From contig NZ_QUMW01000001.1 in NCBI RefSeq assembly GCF_003387165.1, forward strand, positions 16,487 to 80,486: DNA of 64,000 nt. The letters run 5' to 3'. The translations under genes were made by a program, and so were the position numbers. Each line of letters begins with the position of its first letter. The first letter of the stretch is position 1. Source of the DNA: Jeotgalicoccus halotolerans (GTDB taxonomy: Bacteria; Bacillota; Bacilli; Staphylococcales; Salinicoccaceae). Shown here piece by piece: positions 50,432-58,659 of the stretch. The notes below the pieces were generated by a model, which saw only the letters and a program-made list of their open reading frames with translations, was not told where the DNA came from and searched no databases.

Positions 50432-51397
50432 ATGATACAAAAGTTGTTTAGAATAGATATTTTAATTTTCCTACTGCTCGTTTTATCAATAATCTCTATG
50501 TTTGTCGGAGTCAGCCAAATTCATATATCGGACATCTTCAGTTTATCTGATAACCAGATGTCTATACTTATACATAGCCGCATGCCGCGGACCGTGTCAA
50601 TCATCATTGCAGGTGCATCACTCGCAGTATGCGGGCTCGTGATGCAGCAGCTGACACGCAATAAGTTCGTATCTCCAACGACAGCAGGAACGACAGAATG
50701 GGCACAGCTGGGTATTTTACTCGGGTTAATATTTTTCCCGCATATCAGCATGATGGGCAGATTGTTTTTTGCGGTTGCACTGGCACTGCTTGGAACGATG
50801 CTCTTCATGAGCATTATTACCCGCATTAAATTTAAAGACGTTATATTTGTTCCGCTTATCGGGATGATGCTCGGCGGCGTTATCGCGAGTGTCTCTACAT
50901 TTCTAGCACTCCGGGCGGATATGCTTCAGGCTATTTCCGGCTGGATGCACGGCAGCTTCTCTACGCTGATATCAGGAACATATGAAATACTGTACATCAG
51001 TATTCCGCTCTTTATCGTCGTCTTTCTCTACGCTGCCCAGTTTACTGTGGCAGGTATGGGAGAAGATTTTTCGACGAACCTCGGAATGAACTATAAGCTT
51101 ATCGTTAACATTGGGCTGTTTTTAACTGCTGCAATGACGGCGATTGTTGTTGTTTCAGTCGGTATGCTTCCGTTCCTCGGATTAATCGTTCCGAATATCG
51201 TATCGATATTCCGGGGAGATCATCTGAAGGGGACGCTCGTTATTACAGCAGTGACCGGTGCAATCTTCGTTATGATCTGCGATATTCTCGGCCGCATTAT
51301 CATTGCGCCTTATGAAGTCTCAGTCGGTCTGATGATTGCGACAATCGGCAGTGCAATATTCTTAATCCTCATCTTCAGGAGGGTTAAGCATGCATAA
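50432..51397 (+). CDS. sstA: Iron-siderophore ABC permease
   Basis: A 321-residue FecCD-type permease with eight to ten membrane segments. SRMPRTVSIIIAGASLAVCG near 45 and the MAGTTE-like TAGTTEWAQLG region are typical for siderophore permeases. GGTGGGAAG precedes the ATG at 50432; the longer frame upstream crosses the Fur box and is rejected. It opens sstABCD, overlapping sstB by eight bases. Confidence 0.9.
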   Translation: MIQKLFRIDILIFLLLVLSIISMFVGVSQIHISDIFSLSDNQMSILIHSRMPRTVSIIIAGASLAVCGLVMQQLTRNKFVSPTTAGTTEWAQLGILLGLIFFPHISMMGRLFFAVALALLGTMLFMSIITRIKFKDVIFVPLIGMMLGGVIASVSTFLALRADMLQAISGWMHGSFSTLISGTYEILYISIPLFIVVFLYAAQFTVAGMGEDFSTNLGMNYKLIVNIGLFLTAAMTAIVVVSVGMLPFLGLIVPNIVSIFRGDHLKGTLVITAVTGAIFVMICDILGRIIIAPYEVSVGLMIATIGSAIFLILIFRRVKHA

Positions 51398-52343
51398 GAA
51401 CACTAAAGTAATCCTGCTGCTGGCCTTGTTATCAGTCGGCCTGCTCGCATTTTATACGTTTTACGGATTGAATCCGGATATTTATTTTTATCAGCTGCCG
51501 TCGAGGTTTAAGCGGATACTTGCTATTATAATCGTAGCGGTGGCAATCGCTGTTTCAACAGTGATTTTCCAGACGATTGTTAAAAACAGAATTTTAACAC
51601 CGTCGATTATGGGTCTGGATTCGGTTTATACCTTCATTCAGACAGCTATTGTATTTTTAGCGGGCGTGAGCTCGCCGCTCTTGTTAAACTCTCAGTACAA
51701 CTACTTTTTAAGTATGGGCATACTCGTACTGTTTACACTATTCGTTTTTAAATTTCTGTTTAAAGTAACGAAAAATAACATCTTCCTGCTGCTCTTAATC
51801 GGTATTATACTCGGTACCTTCTTCGGGAATTTATCGACTTTCATGCAGATTTTAATCAGTCCGGAAGATTTTTCAATCCTGCAGGGAACCCTGTTCGGTT
51901 CATTTAACGCAATCGATGAATCACTGCTCGGAATTACTGGAATTATCGTTATCGTTATGCTGATATTCGTCTTTAAAGACTTTCATGCACTGGACGTTCT
52001 GTCCCTAGGCCGTGACCACGCTTTAAACCTCGGGATTAATTACGACCGTAAAGTATCGGCTCTTTTAATTATTGTAGCGATACTTGTGTCGGTATCGACA
52101 GCGCTTGTCGGACCGATAATGTTTCTCGGGCTGCTCGTTGTCAACCTGGCGCACGAGCTTTTAAAAACATTCAGACATTCCTATCTGATAGTCGGCACAG
52201 CACTGGTCAGCATTATTACGCTGGTTATCGGACAGATGGTCGTTCAGTTCGTATTCGGGAATAACATTGAATTAAGTGTTATTATTAACTTAGTAGGTGG
52301 AATTTATTTCATTTACTTAATGCTTAGGAGGAATCGTACATGA
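51390..52343 (+). CDS. sstB: Iron-siderophore ABC permease
   Basis: A 317-residue FecCD-type permease that pairs with SstA. The middle contains FSILQGTLFGSFNAIDESLL (about 165-184) and LGRDHALNLGINYDRKVS near 210, the EAA-like loop that contacts the ATPase, followed by GPIMFLGLLVVNLAHELL. The ATG follows AGGAGGG inside sstA, and its stop overlaps the sstC start by four bases. Confidence 0.9.
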   Translation: MHKNTKVILLLALLSVGLLAFYTFYGLNPDIYFYQLPSRFKRILAIIIVAVAIAVSTVIFQTIVKNRILTPSIMGLDSVYTFIQTAIVFLAGVSSPLLLNSQYNYFLSMGILVLFTLFVFKFLFKVTKNNIFLLLLIGIILGTFFGNLSTFMQILISPEDFSILQGTLFGSFNAIDESLLGITGIIVIVMLIFVFKDFHALDVLSLGRDHALNLGINYDRKVSALLIIVAILVSVSTALVGPIMFLGLLVVNLAHELLKTFRHSYLIVGTALVSIITLVIGQMVVQFVFGNNIELSVIINLVGGIYFIYLMLRRNRT

Positions 52344-53155
52344 TTAGTGTCAAGGGAATCACTAAGAAATACGGCAGTAAAACCGTCGTAGATGACGTCT
52401 CAATTGATATAGAGAAAGGTAAGATTACTTCACTTATTGGACCAAACGGCGCCGGTAAAAGTACAGTCATTTCAATGATTACACGTTTACTCGATAAAAA
52501 TAGCGGAGAAGTTTTGCTTGAGGGCGATAATATTTTCACTCAGCCGCATGGTGAACTCGCAAAAAAAATCACGATCTTAAAACAGGCGAATCACCTCGAA
52601 CTGAAAATTACAGTGAGAGAATTAATTTCTTTCGGACGTTTCCCGTATTCAAAAGGCAGACTGACTGATCAGGATGAAGAAATCATCGACGAAGCAATCA
52701 GCTATATGGGGCTGAAGGAATTTGAAGAACGCTATATAGATGAACTGTCAGGCGGTCAGCGCCAGCGTGCGTATATCGCAATGACTATTGCACAGGATAC
52801 GGAATATATCTTCCTGGATGAGCCTCTGAATAATCTGGATATGAAACATTCGGTGCAGATTATGCAGATTTTACGCAGATTGTGCCGCGACAAAAACAAA
52901 ACAATTATAATCGTTATTCACGATATTAACTTTGCCTCATGCTACTCGGATAATATCGTTGCCTTGAAAGACGGTAAAATCGCAGTCAGCGGTACAGCGA
53001 ACGAAGTAATTACGAAAGAAGTTCTTGAAGGCATCTATGAAATGGAAATAAATATAGAATCAATTTGCGGACACAGAATTTGTTTCTACTTCGATGGTGT
53101 TATCGAAGGAGATTCAACAGAACTCGCAGCAAACTACTTAATCGGCAACGCTTAA
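52340..53155 (+). CDS. sstC: Iron-siderophore ABC ATPase
   Basis: A 271-residue ATP-binding subunit. Walker A is GPNGAGKST near 34, Q-loop near KQAN, signature LSGGQRQRAYIAM near 136, Walker B YIFLDEPLNNLD near 155, and the switch histidine in VIHDIN near 190. It starts ATG after TAGGAGG. The binding-protein gene follows after 108 bases containing a hairpin and a free Shine-Dalgarno sequence. Confidence 0.92.
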   Translation: MISVKGITKKYGSKTVVDDVSIDIEKGKITSLIGPNGAGKSTVISMITRLLDKNSGEVLLEGDNIFTQPHGELAKKITILKQANHLELKITVRELISFGRFPYSKGRLTDQDEEIIDEAISYMGLKEFEERYIDELSGGQRQRAYIAMTIAQDTEYIFLDEPLNNLDMKHSVQIMQILRRLCRDKNKTIIIVIHDINFASCYSDNIVALKDGKIAVSGTANEVITKEVLEGIYEMEINIESICGHRICFYFDGVIEGDSTELAANYLIGNA

Positions 53156-53157
53156 AC

Positions 53158-53188
53158 TGCCGGCATTAAAGGAGGTGAGGTTCCGGCA
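53158..53188 (+). promoter_or_regulatory. Hairpin presenting an orphan Shine-Dalgarno sequence between sstC and sstD
   Basis: AAAGGAGGTGA (53168-53178) is complementary to eleven consecutive bases of the 16S rRNA 3' end, yet no start codon lies at a usable distance. It is framed by TGCCGG (53158-53163) and CCGGCA (53183-53188). A second AT-rich hairpin (53219-53240) lies before the sstD ribosome binding site. Stabilising SD sequences (STAB-SD) that bind 30S subunits and protect mRNA from 5' exonuclease are known in Bacillus; a similar role is inferred. Confidence 0.55.
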
Positions 53189-53263
53189 TTCGAATGTGTT
53201 CAGTAAGTAGCGCAGTATTTTTTTAGTGGGGGCTAAAAAACATATTAAGAGGAGAATAGAGAG

Positions 53264-54403
53264 ATGGAATTTAAGAAATTATACTTAATGCTTACTATGG
53301 CAGTAATCCTGGTACTTGCGGCGTGCAGCGGCGGTTCAGAAGAAGAAGCATCAACAGAAGACAATGCATCAGAGGAAACATCAACAGAAGAATCAGCGGG
53401 AGAAGAGACTGCTGACGACGAGTCTTCAGAAGATGAATCTGCTGACACAATTGCTTATGAAAACCAATTCGAAATCGGAACCGGCGAACGCGGGGAAGAA
53501 GGACAAGGAACGCAAATTGACGAAACTGTAGAGCTTCCAAAGAACTCTGACAAAGTTGTCATTTTTGACCTGGGGGTTGCTTCTACGTTCGCAGCACTTG
53601 ACCTTGAAGAAAACATTATGGGACTTCCAAAAGGTGAGAACAACGCTTCACTTGGAAACACTATTTCAGATGTATATGAATCAGACGAAGATTACGTAAA
53701 CCTTGGCGGATTGAAAGAGCCGGACTATGAAGCATTAGCCGCACTTGACCCTGAAATCATTATGATTCACGGGCGCCAGTCAAATTCAAACGTAGTAGGC
53801 GAACTTGAAAAAGCGGCGCCAAACGCGGAAATTATTTACGTTGCAGCAGACAATTCAAATTACTTCGAAGATGTTAAAGAAATGACGATGTTTATCGGTA
53901 AGATGTACGATGTAGAAGATAAAGCACAGGAACTTGTAGATGACTTGGATGCACAGCTTTCTGAAGTTAATGAGAAAGTAACAGCTGCAGAATTACCGAT
54001 GCTTTTCGTTCAGACTAACGGCGGTAACTTATCGTTCCACGGTGTCGGCGGACGTTACGACTTCCTTTACAATGACTTCGGATTCACTTCAGCTGGTGAA
54101 CAGGAAGAATCGGAAGAAGCAACAGACAGCCACGGTAATGAAATCAGCTATGAGTTTATCGCAGAAACAAACCCGGCTCTGATTTTATTAATGGACCGCG
54201 GTGCAGCAGTATCTGCAGGCGAAGATGCAACATCAACAGACGTACTAGTGAATGAAGTGACTTCAGACGTTGACGCAATTGAAAACGACAACGTTTACGA
54301 ATTAAACCCTCAAAACTGGTACTTAAACGCAGGCGGTTACTTAACAGCATTAGCTCAAGTTCAAGAGATTAATGAAGCAGTAGACGCAGCAACAGCAGAA
54401 TAA
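53264..54403 (+). CDS. sstD: Siderophore-binding lipoprotein
   Basis: A 379-residue substrate-binding lipoprotein for the SstABC importer. Signal residues 1-20, lipobox LAAC with the cysteine near 21, then a Ser/Glu/Asp-rich linker (about 22-63) anchoring a periplasmic-binding fold. Typical motifs: VVIFDLGVASTFAALDLEE near 96, LKEPDYEALAALDPEIIMIH near 148, and RYDFLYNDFGF near 266. GAGGAGAATAGAG precedes the ATG. Expression from the same Fur-controlled transcript is likely, possibly raised by the upstream hairpin. Confidence 0.92.
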   Translation: MEFKKLYLMLTMAVILVLAACSGGSEEEASTEDNASEETSTEESAGEETADDESSEDESADTIAYENQFEIGTGERGEEGQGTQIDETVELPKNSDKVVIFDLGVASTFAALDLEENIMGLPKGENNASLGNTISDVYESDEDYVNLGGLKEPDYEALAALDPEIIMIHGRQSNSNVVGELEKAAPNAEIIYVAADNSNYFEDVKEMTMFIGKMYDVEDKAQELVDDLDAQLSEVNEKVTAAELPMLFVQTNGGNLSFHGVGGRYDFLYNDFGFTSAGEQEESEEATDSHGNEISYEFIAETNPALILLMDRGAAVSAGEDATSTDVLVNEVTSDVDAIENDNVYELNPQNWYLNAGGYLTALAQVQEINEAVDAATAE

Positions 54404-54421
54404 TAATTTAATATGATATGA

Positions 54422-54454
54422 AGCCGGAAACCCGCGAGGTTTTCGGCTTTTTTA
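54422..54454 (+). terminator. Terminator of the sst operon
   Basis: AGCCGGAAACC (54422-54432) pairs with 54438-54448 with one G-T pair, followed by six T. Confidence 0.9.
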
Positions 54455-54490
54455 TATTGCCGCGGTTATTTTTTTCTTGTCAGCTGATTG

Positions 54491-54729
54491 ATTGTGGAAG
54501 TGACAGTGACTCGGTAATACTTCTGTCGGGTCATTGTAGAATTGACAGTGACCCGGTAACGCCTCTGTCGGGTCATTGTAGAATTGACAGTGACCCGGTA
54601 ATGCTTCTGTCGAGTCATTGTAGAATTGACAGTGACTCGGTAACGCCTCTGTAGGGTCATTGTAGAATTGACAATGACCCGGTAATGCTTCTGTCGGTTC
54701 ATTGTGGAAGTCACAATGACTCGGCAGTG
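54491..54729. repeat. 42-bp tandem array with covarying hairpins, five full copies plus a partial one
   Basis: Copies begin with ATTGT at 54491, 54533, 54575, 54617, 54659 and 54701, an exact 42-bp period. The end of one copy pairs with the start of the next, giving 29-base hairpins (11-bp stem, 7-base loop) at 54527-54555, 54569-54597, 54611-54639, 54653-54681 and 54695-54723. The stems vary in step: CGGGTC with GACCCG in the first two, CGAGTC with GACTCG in the third, and CATTGT pairs with ACAGTG or ACAATG. It lies in the convergent gap between sstD and murB. A period of 14 codons keeps several frames open, but no credible gene is present. Confidence 0.9.
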
Positions 54730-54752
54730 TTATAAAATGATAAAATGCCAAC

Positions 54753-54784
54753 AAAAAGGCCGGCGAATTCAATATTCGCCGGCC
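54753..54784 (-). terminator. Terminator of murB
   Basis: GGCCGGCGAAT (54758-54768) pairs perfectly with 54774-54784; a T-run follows on the minus strand. Confidence 0.9.
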
Positions 54785-54802
54785 GGTAAACCAAAATATA
54801 AT

Positions 54803-55726
54803 TTATTTTTCCAGATTATCTCCGATAATGCGTACTTCGCGGTGAAGCACAACACCGAATTGATCCTGGATTGTGTTTTGTACATGTTCGATTAATGCTT
54901 CGTAGTCTCCCGCTGTACCGCCGTCGACGTTAACCATAAACCCGGCGTGTTTTTTTGATACTTCGACGCCGCCGATGCGGTATCCCTGCAAGCCCGCATC
55001 CTGAATCAGCTTGCCTGCAAAATTGCCGGGCGGGCGCTGGAAGACGCTGCCGCATGATGGATATTCAAGCGGCTGTTTTGATTCGCGTTTTTCCGTCAAA
55101 TCGTCCATAACGGCTTTAATTTCATCGTAGTTTTTTTCTTCAGAGAGTTCGAACTCTGCTGAAACGACAACGAGATGTTCTGTCTGAACGCGGCTAGTCC
55201 GGTAGCCGAGTTCAAGTTCCTCGAGTGTCAGCTTCACGAAATCGCCGCTTTCATTAATGGCAGTCACCTGAATCAGGCAGTCTTTCACCTCGCCGCCGTA
55301 AGCGCCCGCATTCATATAAACAGCGCCGCCGACCGATCCTGGAATGCCGCAGGCGAATTCAAGCCCCGAGAGTTCATGCTGCAGTGCAAGTCTCGATGCA
55401 TCGATAATCGCTGCGCCGCTTTCAGCGACGAGCGTGCGGCCTTCCACTCGAATATCGTTCAGTTTTAAAAGACTGACGACGATGCCGCGTATGCCGCCGT
55501 CGCGAATAATAATATTCGAACCGTTGCCAAGATAGGTTACGGGGATATTATTCTTATTGGCAAAAGCGATAACAGCGGCTGTATCTTCAACAGTCCCCGC
55601 TTCAACATACACATCCGCGGCTCCCCCTGTTTCAGTATAAGTATATTTATATAATGGTTCATCAATTTTAATTACCGATGACGTTAATAGTTTTTTAAGC
55701 TCCTGGTCAAGCTGCGTGTTATTCAC
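54803..55726 (-). CDS. murB: UDP-N-acetylenolpyruvoylglucosamine reductase
   Basis: A 307-residue FAD enzyme for the second step of UDP-MurNAc synthesis. FAD-binding residues: [17 protein letters not shown] near 58 and [20 protein letters not shown] near 120. The catalytic serine is in [12 protein letters not shown] near 224, followed by [17 protein letters not shown]. It starts at GTG after GAGAGGAAAATTAAT; an overlapping ATG is out of frame. The gene is convergent with sstD. Confidence 0.93.
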   Translation of the reverse strand: MNNTQLDQELKKLLTSSVIKIDEPLYKYTYTETGGAADVYVEAGTVEDTAAVIAFANKNNIPVTYLGNGSNIIIRDGGIRGIVVSLLKLNDIRVEGRTLVAESGAAIIDASRLALQHELSGLEFACGIPGSVGGAVYMNAGAYGGEVKDCLIQVTAINESGDFVKLTLEELELGYRTSRVQTEHLVVVSAEFELSEEKNYDEIKAVMDDLTEKRESKQPLEYPSCGSVFQRPPGNFAGKLIQDAGLQGYRIGGVEVSKKHAGFMVNVDGGTAGDYEALIEHVQNTIQDQFGVVLHREVRIIGDNLEK

Positions 55727-55857
55727 ATTAATTTTCCTCTCAAAGCATACTTAATATATATTATAGTTTAAATAAGGATAAATTTAAACTAACATAATAT
55801 ATGTTATAATGTAGCGTATTAAAAGAAAGAAAATTTTTCATAAAGCGAGGTTCTTAT

Positions 55858-56754
55858 ATGAATGGCAAATCGCTGACCTTCTATCCGCTGATCCTGCTGC
55901 TTGCAGTAATGCTTTCGGCATGCGGGAATAATCTGGAAGCTGATTTACATACTTATGAAGAAAGTACAGACAAGCTTACAGGACTGAATAATGAATTTAA
56001 TGAGACCGTTAATAATATGAACTTAGATAAACTTCAAGCAATGTACTATGGCGATGAAGAAGTGGATATAGAATATCTGCAGAATTTAAAAACTGAAGTC
56101 GATGAAACACTCGTGCCGCTTGCAGACAGCCTCACCGAAGAGCTTGACAGTGTCGAAGTGCCAAACAGCGAGCTCGAGGAACTGCATGGCATTTTGAGGG
56201 AAAGCATCAGCGTGAAGCAGGATTTTACATCTCAGATGTCTTCATTTTTAAATTCGTATGCTTTATCGATTGATTCCAATTCACAGCTGGTCTCTCTCAG
56301 CCAGTCTTTTATTACTCATCAGGAAGAACGCGATAATATTATCGAATCAGCAGACAGTGCCGAAGAAACCGAAGAAATGAACAAGCTGATTGAAGTGCTG
56401 AATGAGAACAGCGAAGAACTGGATAAGCACTCCACAGCTTTCCATAATGAAAAGAGCGCAGAAGAAAAAGAGCAGTATGCAAACGATATTCTGCTGCCTA
56501 TGCTGGACGATCACATCGAAGCGCTGAATGCACTGAATATCTCTACCGGCAAAGCGACCCGGGCCCGCACGATTTCACTCGAAATGTATTATAACTACCG
56601 GACGTATTTTGAAGAACGCAAAAATGTTATGGCTTCGGTTGAAAATCTGCAGGAAGTGTCATTGCAAAATGTGCTGCCTCTCGTAGAAACAGCAGCGACG
56701 CTCGACAGCCAATTCCGGGAAGAACTTGAAAATAAAAAAAATGAGGCCCGCTAG
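55858..56754 (+). CDS. EMYY-motif lipoprotein
   Basis: A 298-residue lipoprotein: signal residues 1-20, lipobox LSAC near 20-21, then a long, mostly helical, glutamate-rich protein. The EMYYNYRTYFEERK stretch near 252 matches a motif for which a staphylococcal lipoprotein family is named, as I recall. No function is known. AAAGCGAGG precedes the ATG. Its last codons form the left arm of a terminator shared with the convergent gene. Confidence 0.8.
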   Translation: MNGKSLTFYPLILLLAVMLSACGNNLEADLHTYEESTDKLTGLNNEFNETVNNMNLDKLQAMYYGDEEVDIEYLQNLKTEVDETLVPLADSLTEELDSVEVPNSELEELHGILRESISVKQDFTSQMSSFLNSYALSIDSNSQLVSLSQSFITHQEERDNIIESADSAEETEEMNKLIEVLNENSEELDKHSTAFHNEKSAEEKEQYANDILLPMLDDHIEALNALNISTGKATRARTISLEMYYNYRTYFEERKNVMASVENLQEVSLQNVLPLVETAATLDSQFREELENKKNEAR

Positions 56755-56769
56755 GAGTCTCATTTTTTT
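56735..56769. terminator. Bidirectional terminator overlapping two coding ends
   Basis: AAAAAAATGAG (56735-56745) pairs with CTCATTTTTTT (56759-56769), loop of 13. The left arm is inside the lipoprotein gene, the right arm inside the convergent membrane gene, so both stop codons lie in or beside the hairpin. Confidence 0.8.
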
Positions 56770-57011
56770 ACGTTTTCGTCTGTCTCTTTACCAGTCTGCA
56801 GATTATGTAAAGGATGCTGCGGGTCTTTTTCGATTTTTGAAATCATTACATTTCGGAGCACTACAGTAACAAGCCAGAACAGAAAGACTGCAAGCAGTAT
56901 CCAGGACATTAAATTGTTGTTTTCAAAGTCTAAAAAGAACAGTACAACAACGATAAACAGAATCGCGTTCAGCGAATCCAGGAAAGTCCAGCGCTTTAAT
57001 TTTTTAGTCAT
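56760..57011 (-). CDS. Small membrane protein, unknown function
   Basis: An 83-residue protein with two membrane segments (about 14-29 and 34-53) and a charged tail (KIEKDPQHPLHNL). TGGAGG lies nine bases before the ATG. It is convergent with the EMYY lipoprotein gene and divergent from brxC. No family was recognised. Confidence 0.65.
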   Translation of the reverse strand: MTKKLKRWTFLDSLNAILFIVVVLFFLDFENNNLMSWILLAVFLFWLVTVVLRNVMISKIEKDPQHPLHNLQTGKETDENVKK

Positions 57012-57117
57012 AAGTAAACCTCCAGTACAGTTGCATTATATCATATGTCGAGAAACCGATTTGCTATATTTTAAAATAAGTGATAAATTATATAAAGTTA
57101 ATGAAAGGTGTGATGAA

Positions 57118-57438
57118 ATGTTAACTAAAATAACCAATATAGATGCATTTCAAAATCTAATTAAAAATAAAAATGAATTTTATTTTTTAAAACACAGCAA
57201 TACTTGCCCGATATCTGCGTCGGCTTTTGAAGAATTTCAAAAATTCCATTATGAAAGAGACATGGACGGCTATTATTTAATCGTTCAGGACCACCGGGAT
57301 TTATCTGACTATATCTCTGAAACTTACGAAATAAAACACGAATCACCGCAGGCATTTTATTTCTCCGGAGGAAAAGTAAAGTGGCATGATTCGCACAGCA
57401 AAATAACATTGAGCACTCTGTCGAGTGTGGAAGATTAA
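57118..57438 (+). CDS. brxC: Monothiol bacilliredoxin BrxC (YtxJ)
   Basis: A 106-residue thioredoxin-fold protein of the YtxJ/BrxC family, which removes bacillithiol from protein thiols. The active site is SNTCPIS at about residues 26-32 with a single redox cysteine; a typical HESPQAFYFSGGK block near 80 contains the expected cis-proline region. I start at 57118, after AAAGGTG; the longer frame from 56914 crosses the divergent gene. Its presence implies that this organism makes bacillithiol. Confidence 0.88.
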   Translation: MLTKITNIDAFQNLIKNKNEFYFLKHSNTCPISASAFEEFQKFHYERDMDGYYLIVQDHRDLSDYISETYEIKHESPQAFYFSGGKVKWHDSHSKITLSTLSSVED

Positions 57439-57463
57439 AAAAACGAGCCGGAGCTCGTTTTTT
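57439..57463. terminator. Bidirectional terminator between brxC and gdpS
   Basis: AAAAACGAGC / GCTCGTTTTT, 10-bp stem with a CGGA loop, T-runs on both strands. Confidence 0.9.
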
Positions 57464-57465
57464 TA

Positions 57466-58515
57466 TTATCCGATTGGGGCAAACATTACTCTGTTTTGTC
57501 CCAGTTTTTTCGCTTCGAACAAGGCGCCTTCTGCTTCTTTTAACAGATCGCGCTTGGTCGCTCCCGCAGTATCTTTATAACCGACGCCGATTGAAACTGT
57601 CGCGTTAACCGTGTCGATTTCATTTATGTGGAACTTGGAATATTCAACACTGTTGCGGATTGCTTCGCCGAGACGGACTGTTTTATCGAAGGACAGATTG
57701 GGAATGACCATAGCGAATTCCTCGCCGCTGTTTCTAAACAGATGACCTCCTGTCGGCACGTAATTTTTTAACAGCGACGCCATCTGGCTGATAATCTTAT
57801 CGCCGGAATCATAACTGTGCTTGTCGTTATACGATTTAAAACTGTCAATATCAATCAGGAGCAGGCTCAGCGTATCGTCATTTTCAAAGTGTTCGTCGAC
57901 TAATTTATCGAGCGATTTCACATTTCCGAGCTGTGTCAGATGGTCGATAAATTCATCATCATCGATGCGTTTGTTCAATCTGTATATCATGTTAATATCT
58001 TCATACATCATATGAGCAACAAATATAATCAGCGATGTTACAACAAGTAGTATTATACTTGTCATTAATGATATATTGTAGAAGAATTGGTTTAGAATGA
58101 TGATATATAAAGATGTGAAGATAATGTTTGTTACAACTAAACTTGTGTGCGTTATTTTACGGATAAAAGGCACGACCATCAAAAACAGCATATAGAGTAC
58201 GATAAATACGATGTAGGGCGAAATACTGTGATTAAAAATAAAATGATAGAAAAAATATACGACAGCGGCCGACATCAGGCCGTAGTAAAATGTATTATAT
58301 GCTGCGAGAATTAACAGCGGGATAAAAAACAGCGCAAATTCACCCTCTGAAGTGCTGATCGGCACGAGCAGCGACAAAATTGATAATGTTGTCATTAAAA
58401 GCAACTGAAACAAACCTGTTTCCACAATCTTTTTTTCTTCGAAAAATTGAATACGGTAAAAGAGGTATATACCGCTTATAATTAAAGCGATATTTAATAA
58501 AAAATCGATGAACAT
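57466..58515 (-). CDS. gdpS: GGDEF-domain membrane protein GdpS
   Basis: A 349-residue protein with six membrane segments (about residues 1-180, 5TM-5TMR_LYT-like) and a C-terminal GGDEF domain. The substrate loop LLLIDIDSFKSYNDKH near 230 is intact, but the signature reads RNSGEEF instead of GGDEF/GGEEF, so the first glycine is serine. In S. aureus GdpS is the only GGDEF protein and its known effects are independent of c-di-GMP synthesis. The start is set at 58515, where AGGAGG precedes ATG. Position beside tagO matches S. aureus. Confidence 0.88.
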   Translation of the reverse strand: MFIDFLLNIALIISGIYLFYRIQFFEEKKIVETGLFQLLLMTTLSILSLLVPISTSEGEFALFFIPLLILAAYNTFYYGLMSAAVVYFFYHFIFNHSISPYIVFIVLYMLFLMVVPFIRKITHTSLVVTNIIFTSLYIIILNQFFYNISLMTSIILLVVTSLIIFVAHMMYEDINMIYRLNKRIDDDEFIDHLTQLGNVKSLDKLVDEHFENDDTLSLLLIDIDSFKSYNDKHSYDSGDKIISQMASLLKNYVPTGGHLFRNSGEEFAMVIPNLSFDKTVRLGEAIRNSVEYSKFHINEIDTVNATVSIGVGYKDTAGATKRDLLKEAEGALFEAKKLGQNRVMFAPIG

Positions 58516-58659
58516 AGCATGCCTCCTGACCGGATGAATTAATACCTTCATTATACAATGATTTATTCATTTAGGAAAATTATCATCAGATTCTTTAAAA
58601 AGAGAACTTTTTATACTGAATATGGTATATTTAATTGGATTAAAAATACGGGTGAGAAT

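Noticed and set aside
54452..54772. Open frames with a repeated 14-residue peptide in the 42-bp array, on both strands
   Set aside because: The 42-bp period is a multiple of three, so several frames stay open by chance. There is no ribosome binding site, and stem covariation explains the sequence better than protein coding.
58558..58659. N-terminal extension of TagO
   Set aside because: Adds 34 residues not typical of the family; the internal ATG with GGGTGAG fits known TagO N-termini.
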